Below, piece by piece: positions 31,999-43,299 of a stretch of 64,000 nucleotides of DNA. The stretch's first letter is position 1. Each line of letters begins with the position of its first letter. Under the pieces are notes generated by a model that saw nothing but the letters and a program-made list of their open reading frames with translations, did not search any database and had not been told where the DNA came from. The stretch comes from Armillaria gallica (Eukaryota > Basidiomycota > Agaricomycetes > Agaricales > Physalacriaceae), in contig JBANDB010000001.1 in assembly GCA_037576215.1 (NCBI GenBank), forward strand, positions 4,650,001 through 4,714,000. Reading direction: 5' to 3'. Position numbers and translations under genes: made by a program.

Positions 31999-34900
31999 TC
32001 AACAAGGAACGAGGCCCAGTCCCTTGACATGTGCCTTGTGTAAGACGGAGGACAGTGGCTTTGTGAGCACGTCAGTGGTCATAGAACGTGTAGGAATCCA
32101 GTGTGTACTGAAGGTATCAGCTTTGAGTTGTTTGCGGATGAAGTGATATCTGATGTCGATGTGTTTAAGGCGAGGGGAGTTAGATTGGGAGTTGGCGATG
32201 GTGAGCGAGCTATCATTGTCGGATAACATGGGGAAGGGTTTAAGCATGGGAAGTGAAAGTGCATTCGTGAATAGAATGATCCAGAGTAGTTCTTTCATCA
32301 GATGGGTGAGGGCCATGTATTTGGCCTTGGTCGAAGAAAGTGCCGTAGATTTCTGCTTGGCACTGGACCAGGATACGAGGCCACCGTAAAGGTAGATAGC
32401 GAATCCTGAGAAGCTCCTGTGGTCGGTGTCATCCGTACCCCAATCAGCGTCTGTGAAAGCAACATCTGTTGGAGATATATCCAAGCCTTCAATAGCGTCC
32501 TTAGCGCAATCACCCCCATAAAGGAGAGCATAATCTCAAGTTCCTGCGAGGTAATGAAGAACGCCTTTGGCCGCAGAGGCAATGGCACGAGTTGGATTAG
32601 CGTTATACTGGCCGAGGGCAGCGGATGTGAAGGAGAGGTCAGGACGTGTGCATACTGCGGGGTAGAGGAGTTGACCATTTAGGTGTTGGAAGTACAGGGT
32701 TAGGTTGTTGTCCTCGACTTCTTGGAGCGTGTGATCACCAGCCTCGTAGGACTGTAGCTTCTTGTACAATGGGACAGAGGTAGGATTGACGTCGTCCATA
32801 TCATACGTGTGCAGTAGGTCGGCAATGTAATCTTTCTGTGACAACCATAGTTTCCTGTTTGTGCGATCACGTTCAATCCAGATTCCAAGGAAAACTTCCG
32901 CAGGGCCAAGATCATTGACTTTGAACCTCGTGTTGAGTTGGACCATGATCCATTGGTATAACTCTTTTGAGTTCGTCGCAGAGAGACCGTCGTCGACGTG
33001 AACGGGAATGATGATGAAAAGGTCAGTGCCGCCAGGTGGCATAGGGATGCTAGAGTCAGGAGGAGTGCTCCATTGTCCGTAGTAGACAGCTGGGTCGACA
33101 ATGCAGCTTTCCAAACCAATGGAATTCATTGCACTGCATAGGGTTTTGTACCACTCGTGGGAGGACTGCTTGAGGCCATAGAGGGCTTTGCATAAGCGAA
33201 GGACCTTTTTTGGATCAGACAGAGGGAATCCAGGGATCTGACGGATGTAGACTTCCTGCGAGAGGGGAGCATTTAAGAAGGCGGCTTTGACATCGAAAGT
33301 ATATAGTTCCAGGTCTTCCTTGGCTGCATAAGCGAGAATGATCCATACGCTAACGATTTTTGCCACAGGCGCATAAGTGTCGCTGTAGTCATCGGGACAT
33401 TGCGCAAAGCCTTGTGCCACGAGTCTAGCCTTCTCAATGATTTCAGGGTGAGTCTTTTTGGTGAAAGTCCATCTGGAGCCGATTGCCTTCTTGCCTGTGG
33501 GTAGGAAAGATTCGACGATAACTTTCTGGTTGACCAAGTTTGCGTACTCCTTGTCTATAGCGACTTGCCATAGGTCCTGATCAGGTCTGGCCATGGCCTC
33601 CTTGTAAGTCAGTGGGGGTTTAGATGTATCCCAAAATCGTTTACCATTCTGGTTGGGCGTAGAGTAGGAGAGCATGGAGTGGGGGTAAGCAGTAGTCATA
33701 GGGTCTAATGCAGGATCGGAAGGATCTGTAATCGATTCTGCTTGGAAATATGATGCGAAAGCGAAGCTAGCAGCGGCTGTTTGTAAGCGAGGAAGGATGT
33801 TGCCTTGTTTCACGCCGGCAGGGATGTTGGCCATTTTTTCTGTTGGTTTAATAGTCCTTTTTGGGTGAGGAGATGGAGGTTCAGGTTCTGGTGTATTTGA
33901 TTTGTGTGATCATTTCGAGCTCAAGCGGCCAGGAGTGTTTTCATTGAATTCGACATCCCTCGAGAAGTGGTATTTTCCAGCTAGATCGCGAACTCGCCAG
34001 CCGATGCGTCCCTCTTCATAACCTACAAAGATCGCTTCAAATCTCCGTGGCCCAGCTTTAGTACGAAGTTCGGGGGGAATGGTTACGAAACATTGGCACC
34101 CCCATCTCCGCAGGTGGGATAAGTCGGGGATCTCGTTATGCATGGCTTCATGAGGTGTCTTTCCATCGGGGAGAGTTGAGGTGGGTAACCGTCTTCTCGT
34201 GTAGGCAGCGGTCAGGACGGCGTCTCCCCAGAAAGACATGGGGAGACCAGAGTCAGCGAGGAGGGTTTGAACATCATCTTCTATGGTGCGTATGAATCGT
34301 TCTGCCTTGCCGTTCTGTTGGTGGGCGTAGGGAGCCATTTCCTGAAGTTCTATGCCCGACTCCTTGAGGTGTTTACCAAGTTCACCCTTTGTGAGTTCCT
34401 TCGCACCATCACATCGTACTTTTTTGACTTTTTCATCCGTCTGGTTTTCCCATTTAGCCTGGGTGTCCTTGAACGAGCGAGTCGCCTCGTTTTTCTTCAC
34501 CATCAAATCTGCATTGTTGTATGAGGTGCAGTCGTCCAGGATGGCGAAGAAATACTCTTGTTTCTGAGGTGTCTTCACAGGCATGGGTCCACATGTGTCC
34601 ATATGTAGGAGTTCCAGTGGGACGGTAGTACGATTTGCATTGTGATCGTATGGCGCTTGCTGACGTTTTCCTATGATGCAGGATGGGCAGTACTCGTGAG
34701 GAGCCTTGCCATTCCAGGTGACACCTTTCACTCTCGCTTTTCCAGTCACAATACGCTTAGTTGTTTCCTGACTCGGGTGTCCAGCCCGGCAGTGCCACAA
34801 GTATGCGTCGAGATCGGGTTTTTGGAATGGTAGTATTGCATGAGCAGAGGCATTCTGGTTGTCATCGTTGGGGGTAATGTATGTGCAATTTAGGAAGGAA

Positions 34901-37062
34901 AGACGGCCTATTACATCCGCTTGGAATGAAAGGCCGCTGAGGGTCTTATGGTATTTGGGAAAGTAACATGTAGTCTTGTTCTTTCTGAAACCGATATACA
35001 TTCTGTTTTCTGTTAACGCTCCAATGGATATGAGGTTTATCGGGGAGTCAGGGGCATGGAGGCAGTCTCGTAGAACAACAGTGGCTGTCCGACCATCGAC
35101 GTTTGTTGAGAATCTCACTTCACCCATAGCTTTTGTGGGAAGAGTACCACAATTCGCCGTTGTGACGGGAATGGCTTGGGAGACGTCATATGTATGGAAT
35201 ACTGAATCGTCTTTGATTATGTGGTGCGTCGAACCCAAGTCAAGAAGAGAGTTGTACGTTTGCATGGCTGAGAAGAAGGTTTTTGGGTTTGAGTCACGAA
35301 GGTCGATTAAAGCATTTGCCATAGGTTGTATGCTTTCATATGAGCCGGAGATATAAGAGTAAAAAATGTCTTTGTTGTTTTCGGCAGGTTCATTACAGGT
35401 ATTCGACTCGGTATGTTCGTCGACTGATAAATCATCAGCCGTTGCATCTGCAGGTGCTTTGCCAGACACGTAGTTTGCCCTGGGCGTCAGTTTGGCTTTG
35501 CGTCTCTCCTCATACTTTTCTTTGCCCCCGGGGTCGCCGCCTCCCTCGTGCCAGCAGGTGGCAGTTGTATGTCCTATTGGGTAGGGACATTTTGGGTTTC
35601 CGCATTGAGGGCGAGGAGCTTTCGGTGTTGCTTCTGATCGAGTGGTCATGTGGAGTTGGGAGAGTTCTCGGTTCAGGAGAATCCCATTGGCTTGGTCAAG
35701 AACTTCATCGACGAGTTCGTGGAAAGATTGTTCGGTGAAATTTGCAGGGTGTTTTATTTCTCGTGCGATCTTATTCTTGTGTTCGGAGTAATTGCCAGGC
35801 AGCATGTTTACGAAGTCGACGCTTAGTATTGCGTAAGATAATGGATAACCTGCGGTTTCTTTCAATGTTTGTGCAAGATTCAGCCAGTTTTGGACGAAGT
35901 TTGGGATAGCAACAATGGAGGTACAGTTCGTCACCGCAAGTTTCTTGTGTTCGAGTAGTGCATACTGAATATTTCCGCCCCCATAGCGACGGTGTAGGGA
36001 CTGATAGGCTTCTCTCGCAGTGCATCTCGCTCCGGTAATGGGGTCATTCTGGAGTGGGAGCATTCCGATGATCGTTCTTGATAGTCGTGCTGTGAGTACT
36101 CCATATACAATCGCATCCTTCTTGTGCCAATTAACCCATTCTTGGTAGTGATGGGGGGGCGAGTATTGGTTCAGGACGGGTGGGTAGGATGGAATGTTGA
36201 ACGGGTCAGGGTTCACCATCGGGGAGGGAGGGTCGCATATATGTGTGTTTAGCTGCCGAGAGGTCAGTACGTTCAGGACGCCTAAATTCCAAGCGCCCCA
36301 GTCTGCTCGGCTTTTGAGTTCTGGGATATGAGTAGTAGTAGGAAAAGAAAGTTCGGAACTGTTATGAGTAGGTAAGTATACGTAAGGTTGCGGTATTTGT
36401 TGTTGGTAATTAATTTGCAGTTGTCGGTGCAGTGCGGCAGGTTGTACATATTGTAGGAGAGGATTTGGGAAGGTATTGTAGGTAGGAGGAGCGGTTTGTG
36501 GGAATGGAGGAGGGACAGGGAGAGGACAATTTGGGGTAGGTTGGGGTATGGGAGGTGGACGAGGTGGTAGAGGAGGACGAGGAGGTAAGGGAGGAGGAGG
36601 AGGAGGTACGGGGATATGATTAGGGATAGGGTTTGTGGTAGGAGTAGGTACAATGGGAGGGGGATTGGTAGGTAGATTGCCATCCACACCGTTTGTTGTG
36701 TATTCTGTAGATTGGAGAGAAGGAAAAGGAACAGTATTAGGAAAAGGTACGTAGAATTGCGGTTGAATTGATGGATGTATGTAATGCGGTGGTGGTATAT
36801 GCGTTGTTTGGTTCATTTGATTTGTGTAAGGGTTCATGTATGCATCTGAAATTGTAGGGTAATATATGTAAGAGGGAAAATTACGAGGATAAGCAGTTGG
36901 ATTGACGTGCGAAGCAGACTGGGAGCTATATTGGAGGTTAGGCGTTACCTGAGAATGTACTGGAGACATGGCTTCGCCTTGGGATTGGACAGATCCGTCG
37001 GACGTGCTGATGATGTTATTGAGACCGTCGACTAGATAACGGAATATCGGCTGATGGGCCAT
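31999..37062 (-). pseudogene. Copia gag-pol polyprotein, two in-frame TGA
   Basis: One frame of 1688 codons from ATG at 37062 to the stop at 31999, broken only by TGA at 33910-33912 and 32536-32538. Order: a Pro-rich, Tyr-rich N-terminus; gag with zinc knuckle CGNPKCPYPIGHTTATC; a protease motif LLDLGSTHH; the pre-integrase HHCC finger (HCRAGH...CPSC); integrase core residues in HMDTCGP, RCDGAKE and NGKAERF; reverse transcriptase (TFDVKAAFLNAPL; catalytic VHVDDGL); RNase H (FTDADWGTD). The second TGA lies in YLAGT-stop-DYAL, where Copia proteins have Arg, and the first follows RLSSK, so both are plausible CGA to TGA changes. The protease has Leu in place of the usual Ser/Thr after the catalytic Asp. 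Confidence 0.95.
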
Positions 37063-37350
37063 TTCAGTTCCGCGGAGGTATTATGTCATTGATTGGTGAC
37101 AAATTGATGGGCGAACGCGTCAACACGTCAAGGGGATACCAGCGAGCGAGAGCGTCTGTGTGTGCACAATGACGATGGACAGTCGTTGATGCAGGTGGAC
37201 AGCCTGTGTGGATGTTGGACAAAGAGGTTGAGTGACGTGGCAGATTTTTGTGCAGAAAAAAAAAGGGAAAAATGGACAAGAGTTGAGTCGTTGAAAGGGT
37301 CTTGATGGGTCCGATTGTTGCGAAAGGGCGGTCAAGTTAAACCCATAACC
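37063..37350 (-). other. Copia leader
   Basis: Untranslated leader between the 5' LTR and the gag ATG. It holds the primer-binding site at its right end. No other feature is seen. Confidence 0.7.
37331..37350 (-). promoter_or_regulatory. Copia primer-binding site, probably half-tRNA type
   Basis: The plus strand immediately inside the 5' LTR reads ...AAACCCATAACC, resembling the anticodon arm of initiator methionine tRNA (CCCATAACCC, anticodon CAU), not a tRNA 3' end. Several Copia elements are known to prime with an initiator tRNA cut in the anticodon loop. That role is inferred here from sequence likeness only. Confidence 0.55.
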
Positions 37351-37586
37351 TGTAGACCGGTTGCACCTATCGAACGGGGACACAAGTCAGGACTAAAGGT
37401 ACGGTACGTGAGCATGTAGATAGGTAAGAAATGCAGGGACGCTTACCTCCTTAATCGTCAAGAAGATGGAAGAGACGACTAAGGAGGGAAGGATATGGAG
37501 TCCGGCTGATACGGTACGTAGGAAGCTATAGCCAAACATCGAGACCAAACACCGAGATGATATACTAGGACCTCTATAGGTCAGCA
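37351..37586 (-). repeat. 5' LTR of the Copia element
   Basis: 236 bp, TGTAGACC to GGTCAGCA in plus orientation, next to the primer-binding site and gag start. Confidence 0.97.
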
Positions 37587-37630
37587 CTTATCATGGATAC
37601 CACTGCCTCTTGTTCAACAGATATGACTAG

Positions 37631-38890
37631 CTATTTTGGTTGAGCTTCAATGTCTGTTGCAAGGACTGAGCTCAGAACAGTGGATTCTTCAAGTTGAGAA
37701 CTCATCATGCTGTGTGCTGAAGTTGATTGGAAATGAAGAAATGACACTGTACTTCCATTGCTGTCTTCTCTGGGGCGTGTATGTCCTGCCACTGCATGAC
37801 CAATAAGGAGTGTGGGTGCAACACCCTATGTAAGGTGTTTAATCAATGACAAGGGAGTCTAAGATCAATGTGGATCATGGACACACCTTTGCAATGGCAG
37901 CTATAATATCAAAATAATATTTTCCAAGATTCTTGTGAATAATGAAAGCCAGATATAGAATCATAGATATTGAATAGAGAGCTGAGGATTCCACCAGTAC
38001 TTCAATGAAATGATGAAAGACTCCCAGTCGACCTGCCAGTCCATGTCTAACACCAGCAACAGCCACAATGCGGTATATGATGAGCAAGGTGCAATATAAT
38101 ATTGTTACCAGAATGAAGGATACATAGAGCATAAGGGATATGTTTACAGGTGTTGGTGCATTAATGTAGTTCAAGTTGTAATATGCATATATGGCTTTTG
38201 ATACTACATAAAAGGTTGGGTATTACTATGAGCATGAAAAGCATAGATGGGAGCAGATGCCATACCAATTGCAGAAACTAGGGAAAATATTGGAAGCAGA
38301 ACAACAAGCCAGCGCTGCCCCCAAACCATCCAGCAGCACCAAATCTAGAGTTGAAATGATGGTGAGCTGATGCAGATAATCCCTCACAGGATAGCACACA
38401 CTATATATAAGTCTGTGAGAAGGGTACTGATAGATGCTGTGATTTCTGTCACCCAATAGCTTGTATCGGTACTGTCTTGAAAGAACAGATATATGGTCCA
38501 AAAATTTTGCCCATTTTTGATCAATGTGAAGCATATCCGTAACCAGGTGCCAGCAAAATTGATAGTAATCAGAGTATGGAGGAGAATGATAAGGGCGACC
38601 AACACTCGTCAGATGGGCCAACATTTGTTGATGACTATGCTCTTTATTTCAGCTTGGGTGTTGTGGTGAAAATGCTGCTTGCTCACATATATTCCACAGT
38701 GTAACAGCAAGAATGCCAGTGTATATGCCTGACATTAGTCAACACCTACATGTCAGGACACTGAATGACATTGCCCACCATACAATTGTGCATAGAGAAT
38801 TCTGAAGTTCAGCTGAGCATCGAGAACTTGAAAAACAAAAGCTTTATCGTCGTTGGTAAGACCTGACAGAATGTCAGTCTGAGTCACCAT
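37631..38890 (-). pseudogene. Membrane-protein family copy A, one nonsense codon, disrupted by Copia
   Basis: Same six-exon layout as the intact gene at 55288-56587. Exons: 38890-38779, 38728-38687, 38634-38402, 38344-38266, 38203-37887, 37825-37631; all have GT..AG borders and consistent phases. Exon 3 has TGA at 38609-38611 in WPI-stop-RVLVALI, where copy B has an aligned residue and a CGA origin is likely. The frame ends at TAG 37631, and the Copia element lies about 40 bases downstream. About six hydrophobic segments are visible (LVALIILLHTLITINF; LMLYVSFILVTILYC; and others). If the TGA were read through, the product would be 325 aa. Function unknown. Confidence 0.85.
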
Positions 38891-39199
38891 GGGGAAAGCA
38901 AGGACAAGGAGACAGTGGATTATGAGAATAACACATACCAACCCTCTTGTTATAAACAGTACCGGTCACACTCATCGGCTACTGCGGAGATAATTGTTAG
39001 TAATCAAGTCGGAACGGGATCCTTACGTACCAGCTGGTTCGACAAGTTAATGATCTGTAGTAGCAGTTTCAACACAAATCGCGACAGAGGCGTAACCGGA
39101 AGTGTGATAATCATACTGACGGAGAAAGCCCTACATTGTACAAAGGTGAACTGCGAGACTCACAGAGAGTTGTCCTGTTGAATTAGGGAAATCGTGACA

Positions 39200-39605
39200 A
39201 TGAAGAGAATCAAGGCAACCATCCCGATGAGATCTCGGCGCACCTGCTGATTTGAGCTTGTTCCATCATGGCCGTGAGTCCCGATTGGCAAAAATTGACG
39301 CAAAAAAGGTAAGAAAAATTCACTGCCAGCTACATTCGTTACACTGATGGATCCTGGATATTCGAGTCCGGGAAAGTCTTGGCAAGGGGATCAGTCGTCG
39401 CAAGTTATACATAGATGATATCCCACAGTACGGTCGTATGCAATGGGAAAGTTCACCCTGGAACTAGGGAATCTATAAGAACGGTAGGGAAGATAACACA
39501 TCACATACCCCATGATGAGCTTGAAACCCGAACTCTTTCGGACACTGTTAGCAGTACTTGGTATAGTTTTGAAGGCAGGATGTTGCGCAACGTCTCAGAT
39601 TCCAT
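39200..39605 (-). pseudogene. Fragment of a membrane-protein-like family (TM-X), copy on minus strand
   Basis: The minus strand aligns with 60390-60740: shared blocks include GAGACGTTGC, CGAGCACTGCTA-like, GGTTTCAAGCTCATCATGGGGTA, CGTACTGTGGGATA and GTAACGA. It lies just upstream of membrane-protein copy A, the same order as at 54000-56587. Exons cannot be joined into an open frame. Confidence 0.6.
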
Positions 39606-39615
39606 CCATATCTGT

Positions 39616-39880
39616 TCACATCGATAGTTCTTCATTTGTCATTACTGTGAGACTAGAATAGGCAAAAGTAACAGAAGCTCGGTAAAAAAAAAACCGTCGA
39701 AGATGATAGATTTCTGAGTATATGTAATGGCACAGAGAGTGAAAATACTTCATTGTGGGTATGCGTATGTTGCATGAGGATATGCAAGCGAAGACAGCTT
39801 TCTGGCAGCTCACAGATGAGAACTCCGTATCAATAGCCTTCAGAAAGGAAAGAAGTCGCAGCCCAGGCGAGTTCAATGCA
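39616..39880 (-). pseudogene. F-box-like family fragment
   Basis: A frame on the minus strand reads SFLKAIDTEFSSV and later HIPTMKYFHSLCHYI-like residues (RIPTMKYFHSL). It matches the copy at 52790-53110 (PFLKAIDTELSFV, HIPTMKYFDYLCAV). The intervening part is deleted, so it is a remnant. Confidence 0.7.
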
Positions 39881-40664
39881 AAGGAAAGAAAGGACGCCTA
39901 GAGCCACTCATTGAACAGGGGACATCATCTCACGCGACGAGACTGAAATCTTTCAGCAGCGTCAGCTACTAATACGAGTTGCGAACTTACTTTACCGTTG
40001 CTGGGAAATGGACAAGGCATGTACACGGGTAGTAAGTGCGATGTAAGTCGCTCGATTTGGAAATTTGAACGAAATCTCATCCTACCACCGCGTCATCACC
40101 AATACAGCTCTTTGGCTAAGCACTGCGCTGCAAAGTCTGGTGAATATTGGTGGTTCACGCGGGAGACTCTTACGTTTACTATGCTGGCCTTAGTTTCTAC
40201 ATTACTTCCCAGCCTTCTCATACACGCTCCTTTCAATCCGGGCGTACATCCGCGGCAACAACAGGATGCTCAAGGCTATTCTACTGCGTACAGCACAATT
40301 CTCCCAAAATCACTGGTCGCCGAAGGATGTATAGAGGATGACTTCGGAGTGCGAGCTCGCTGCACCGTCGGTAGACGATCAGCTACTGCCAAAGACCGGA
40401 CGGAAGGATATAGTTGTTGGTGGAGTACGTTGTCCATTTCTTTCCCTGAAATGTATTACTGAGGCTGTAGTGGATTGCCCTGCAGCTGCTCAGATGTGAA
40501 CCATTACGAATAGTACGATTTTCCCTTCACATTCCAGTCGCCTCCTGTTCTTCTGGCGGGCGACACGACACTGTTCCCAGGCGAATGCGTGTGCCGTCTT
40601 CCGAGTCTTTGCTGGACCCCGTGGCGGAGTTAGCCTAACGAGGTTGTGAATCAGCTGGTGTTGT
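39881..40664. other. Duplicated noncoding segment
   Basis: No gene supported. Parts resemble 52540-52770 (GATTTGGAAA..CGAA.GTAATCTC; CGCGGGAG; CCCAGCCTTCTCATACA). The block at 40345-40420 resembles 43200-43275 (GTGCGAGCTCGCTGC.CCGTCG.TAGA.GATCAGCT). Segmental duplication debris. Confidence 0.55.
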
Positions 40665-41600
40665 AATGGCCATGCTTACAAGTAAGTCCAGTTCATATAT
40701 AAGGTGTGCTGTATCTAATACAGCTCGTTTTTAGTGGGTTCAGCGTTGTCTGCGTCGCTGTCTTCATCCTCTTCGGTATCATCAGCTGCATTGATCCCTC
40801 CTCCCAGCACCCCTCCCGCCTCCCAAGCTGCCCTGTTCCGCGCTACTCCCATCCCTTCCTCTGCTACAGCACCCAGCACAATTCTCATGTCCTCTCAGTT
40901 TAAAACGTCTCACACTACCCTCGAGTGTCGGTACTGCACGAACCTCAACGCCAGAATCCAGTCCTTGCGCATGGTAGTTCCTGCTGGAATGGAACGATAG
41001 GCCGAAGAAGAGCAAAGGGACGAAGGCCAAGATCGGGAACGGGGGAGACTCGACAGATATCATCGACGAGCGAAGATACGTTGGTGGAGGAAGTGCAGCA
41101 ATGTCCTTAGAAAGGCCGTCAAGTACATTTGAGTGCTTAAGAAGTGGGAGAGACGCGATTGAAGCGTGAAGAGGATGGACTGAAGGCATCGGTTTTGGGG
41201 CTGGTTGGCGGATCTGCCCTCCTGCACACCTGGGAGAAGGAGTGGAGGTATTTAGCGGTGAAGAGAAGGACGGAGACGCCCTCGATATCGATGTTCCAGA
41301 GTTGAATGACAGAGACAACGATGAAGAAGAAGAGTGAAGGAGGAAGAAGCTCAAGGTCGAGATGCCGTCTCCACCGCCCACCACCTCTGTACCCGCTGGT
41401 CCGCATGTTGTACCCGAAAAGACGCGGTGGACCACGTAAGGTAATACTGCCCGCAACACCAGTTGAGAAAATTGGAGAGAAGTCTTTGCGTAGATATATT
41501 TTAATACTTATATCTTTGTTTACGGAATATTCAAATGCAGATGATTCATCGTGAGACCGTCAATGCCCTGGCTAAGTAAAACGTTAGCTTCCGACGATAT
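40665..41600 (+). pseudogene. SREBP-like bHLH pseudogene (5' part of the gene at the right edge)
   Basis: Exon 1 40665-40681 (ATGGCCATGCTTACAA), intron 40682-40734, exon 2 from 40735. Exon 2 starts with a Ser-rich leader (SALSASLSSSSSVSS), then the bHLH start TSHTTLECRYCTNLNARIQS, in which the invariant ERRYR of the paralogue has become ECRYC. The frame breaks at 41000, and later pieces (NDRPKKSKGTKAKIG, SALLHTWEKEW, RGGPRKV) follow in other frames. Homology to the coding region stops in EKIGEKS (about 41480) and resumes with the paralogue's downstream sequence (ATATTTTAATACTTATATC), so about 1.4 kb is deleted. It also shows what the N-terminus of the right-edge gene may look like. Confidence 0.88.
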
Positions 41601-41889
41601 TGAAAGATACTCCTTGTATTTGCTTTCATGTAGTACAAGACAAAGTACCTTCGCTATTGCTTGTCCAAAACGTCGCTATAAATTGCAATAAACCGTGTCT
41701 TTATTCTACCTTCGGATACATCGTCCATTCCAGACGATTGACGGGCCAGTCACCAATCAAGTAAGGATCGTAGGTACTTGCGCACTGGCGAAATCGTTTC
41801 ACGAGTCCCTGGCACTTGAGCCGAGCCACTCGCCACAGCTGGCCTACATAGCGTCAAAAGCGGGACGTGGACAATCAAAGTATGTTACT

Positions 41890-42698
41890 AACCTTTCGTC
41901 GACACTGGTATCGCTTTGCACAAGCGCCAATTGAAACCACGAAAGTCGTCAAACCGTTCCGTGTCGTATCTTTCGTAGCGGTAACACAGTGTGGTCTTCG
42001 TCGTATACCATGCCCACAATGTCGCCAGCAGATGGATAATGCGTCAACGCAGTCTGGAATCCAATCAAGGTAAAGGGAAACATGAGCTGGAGACAATCAT
42101 CTGCATTGTCTGCGTGCCATCGTTCTCTGTCGAAGTCTTCAGGCAGGTTGGACAAAGATCCCATGTCATAACGTATGGCGATGGACCATGTCGTGCGGAC
42201 CGTAGTCAACCGAGGACTGGAGTCCATATGGAAACAAATTTCGGTGTGGACAACCTGCTTCACCCCGTGCACGAGCTTGATATAGCGAGTCTGTTGACGG
42301 GAGAGCCGGAGTCGGAGTTTCTGGACGTTGGGGAAACAGGTGCGGAGTCCGATAAATTTTCGCTGTTTGCAGAGGGTCACGTACATCTCTGTAGCTGGAT
42401 CGCTGGTGGGACTGTGGAGATCGGGATGGCAAGTGATGGTGCGGGTGGAATTGGGAAGAAGGTCGCCATAGATGATGGAGGCTTGGGAGTGGGTGATAGA
42501 GCAGAGATATTCGAAGAAATTTGTTGAGAGGACGTATATGTTGCGGAAGGCGATACGAGCAAAGACGGCTTTCCAGGTACTGTTCAGGAGAGAACAGGTC
42601 GTCATGAACTGTATTCTCTCTTGTGAAGGCACGCTTGAAGACTAGATTCCGGAAAGGATGTCGTCGATTATTTCGGGAGGGAGTGCCGCACTTTCCAT
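41890..42698 (-). pseudogene. F-box-like protein pseudogene
   Basis: ATG at 42698 starts MESAALPPEIIDDILSGI, a typical F-box start. An in-frame TAG at 42642-42644 follows, then SQERIQFMTTCSLLNSTWKAVF and a long frame to 41949. The C-terminal part (ERFDDFRGFNWRLCKAIPVS) lies one frame away (shift near 41985) and ends at a GTTAGT donor near 41890. Related copies lie at 52930-53850, 56740-57250 and 39616-39880. F-box proteins recruit substrates to SCF ubiquitin ligases; the substrate is unknown. Broken by one stop and one shift. Confidence 0.8.
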
Positions 42699-43299
42699 GA
42701 GAATCAACCGATTTGTCGCGGAGAGAAGAACTGAGTTTTCCTATTTCAAGTTGATGGACACGCAAAGTAAAGTAATATATGAGCGACGTACAGATGGTAA
42801 ACAGGAGATCGAGCTTTGAAGGTAAGTATAACCACTCGGAGGACTAGTGCAACCTCCAGAAGAGGTCAGTGTCGCCGGTTGTATCCCGCAAGACTGATTC
42901 GATGGCAGCGCTGGTTCTCGAGGTAGAGCAGGTACGCCGATATTTCAGAGACGGCAGGAATTCATGCGGCGTGCAAGAAACCGAGCCTAGATAAGTAGTA
43001 TCAGATTCAGTCATACCGACGACAACATTAATGGGTGAAAGACGTACTTGACAACACTACCCCAGTGGTCCAGCGACGAAAGTATACCGAGGCTATGGAA
43101 GGTAAGTAAGAAAGTTGGATCGCTAGCTCCCACGTGCACAGTGAAAAGTTTTCACTTCAACATACCCTATCTCCTTCATAAATTTCCGTGTACGCAATAC
43201 TTACAGAGTGCGAGCTCGCTGCCCCGTCGATAGATGATCAGCTGCCGCAAAAGACTGGGAGGAGGTATGTAGTCGTTGCTCAGACGCGGAGCAGACCGT
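42699..43299. other. No gene supported; duplicated sequence
   Basis: Only short frames. Intron-like donors (GGTAAGTA at about 42830 and 43100) hint at upstream exons of the neighbouring copies. The block 43195-43275 is shared with 40340-40420. Confidence 0.45.

Larger units (their letters stand above)
31743..37586 (-). mobile_element. Ty1/Copia LTR retrotransposon, nearly intact
   Basis: Length 5844 bp, with 236-bp LTRs at both ends (TGTAGACC...GGTCAGCA) and a perfect 5-bp target duplication CTTAT (31738-31742 and 37587-37591). Order on the minus strand: 5' LTR, primer site, one long gag-PR-IN-RT-RH frame, polypurine tract (GATGGGGGTG), 3' LTR. The LTRs differ at three positions, all CpG against TpG or CpA, so insertion is recent. 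It sits at the last codons of a membrane-protein gene copy, which can be followed across it by comparison with the paralogue at 56560-56620. Confidence 0.97.

Noticed and set aside
36282..36689. 135-codon frame antisense-phase to Copia gag
   Set aside because: It lies on the coding strand in a wrong frame within the Pro-rich gag region; its Leu-rich translation is a frame shadow.
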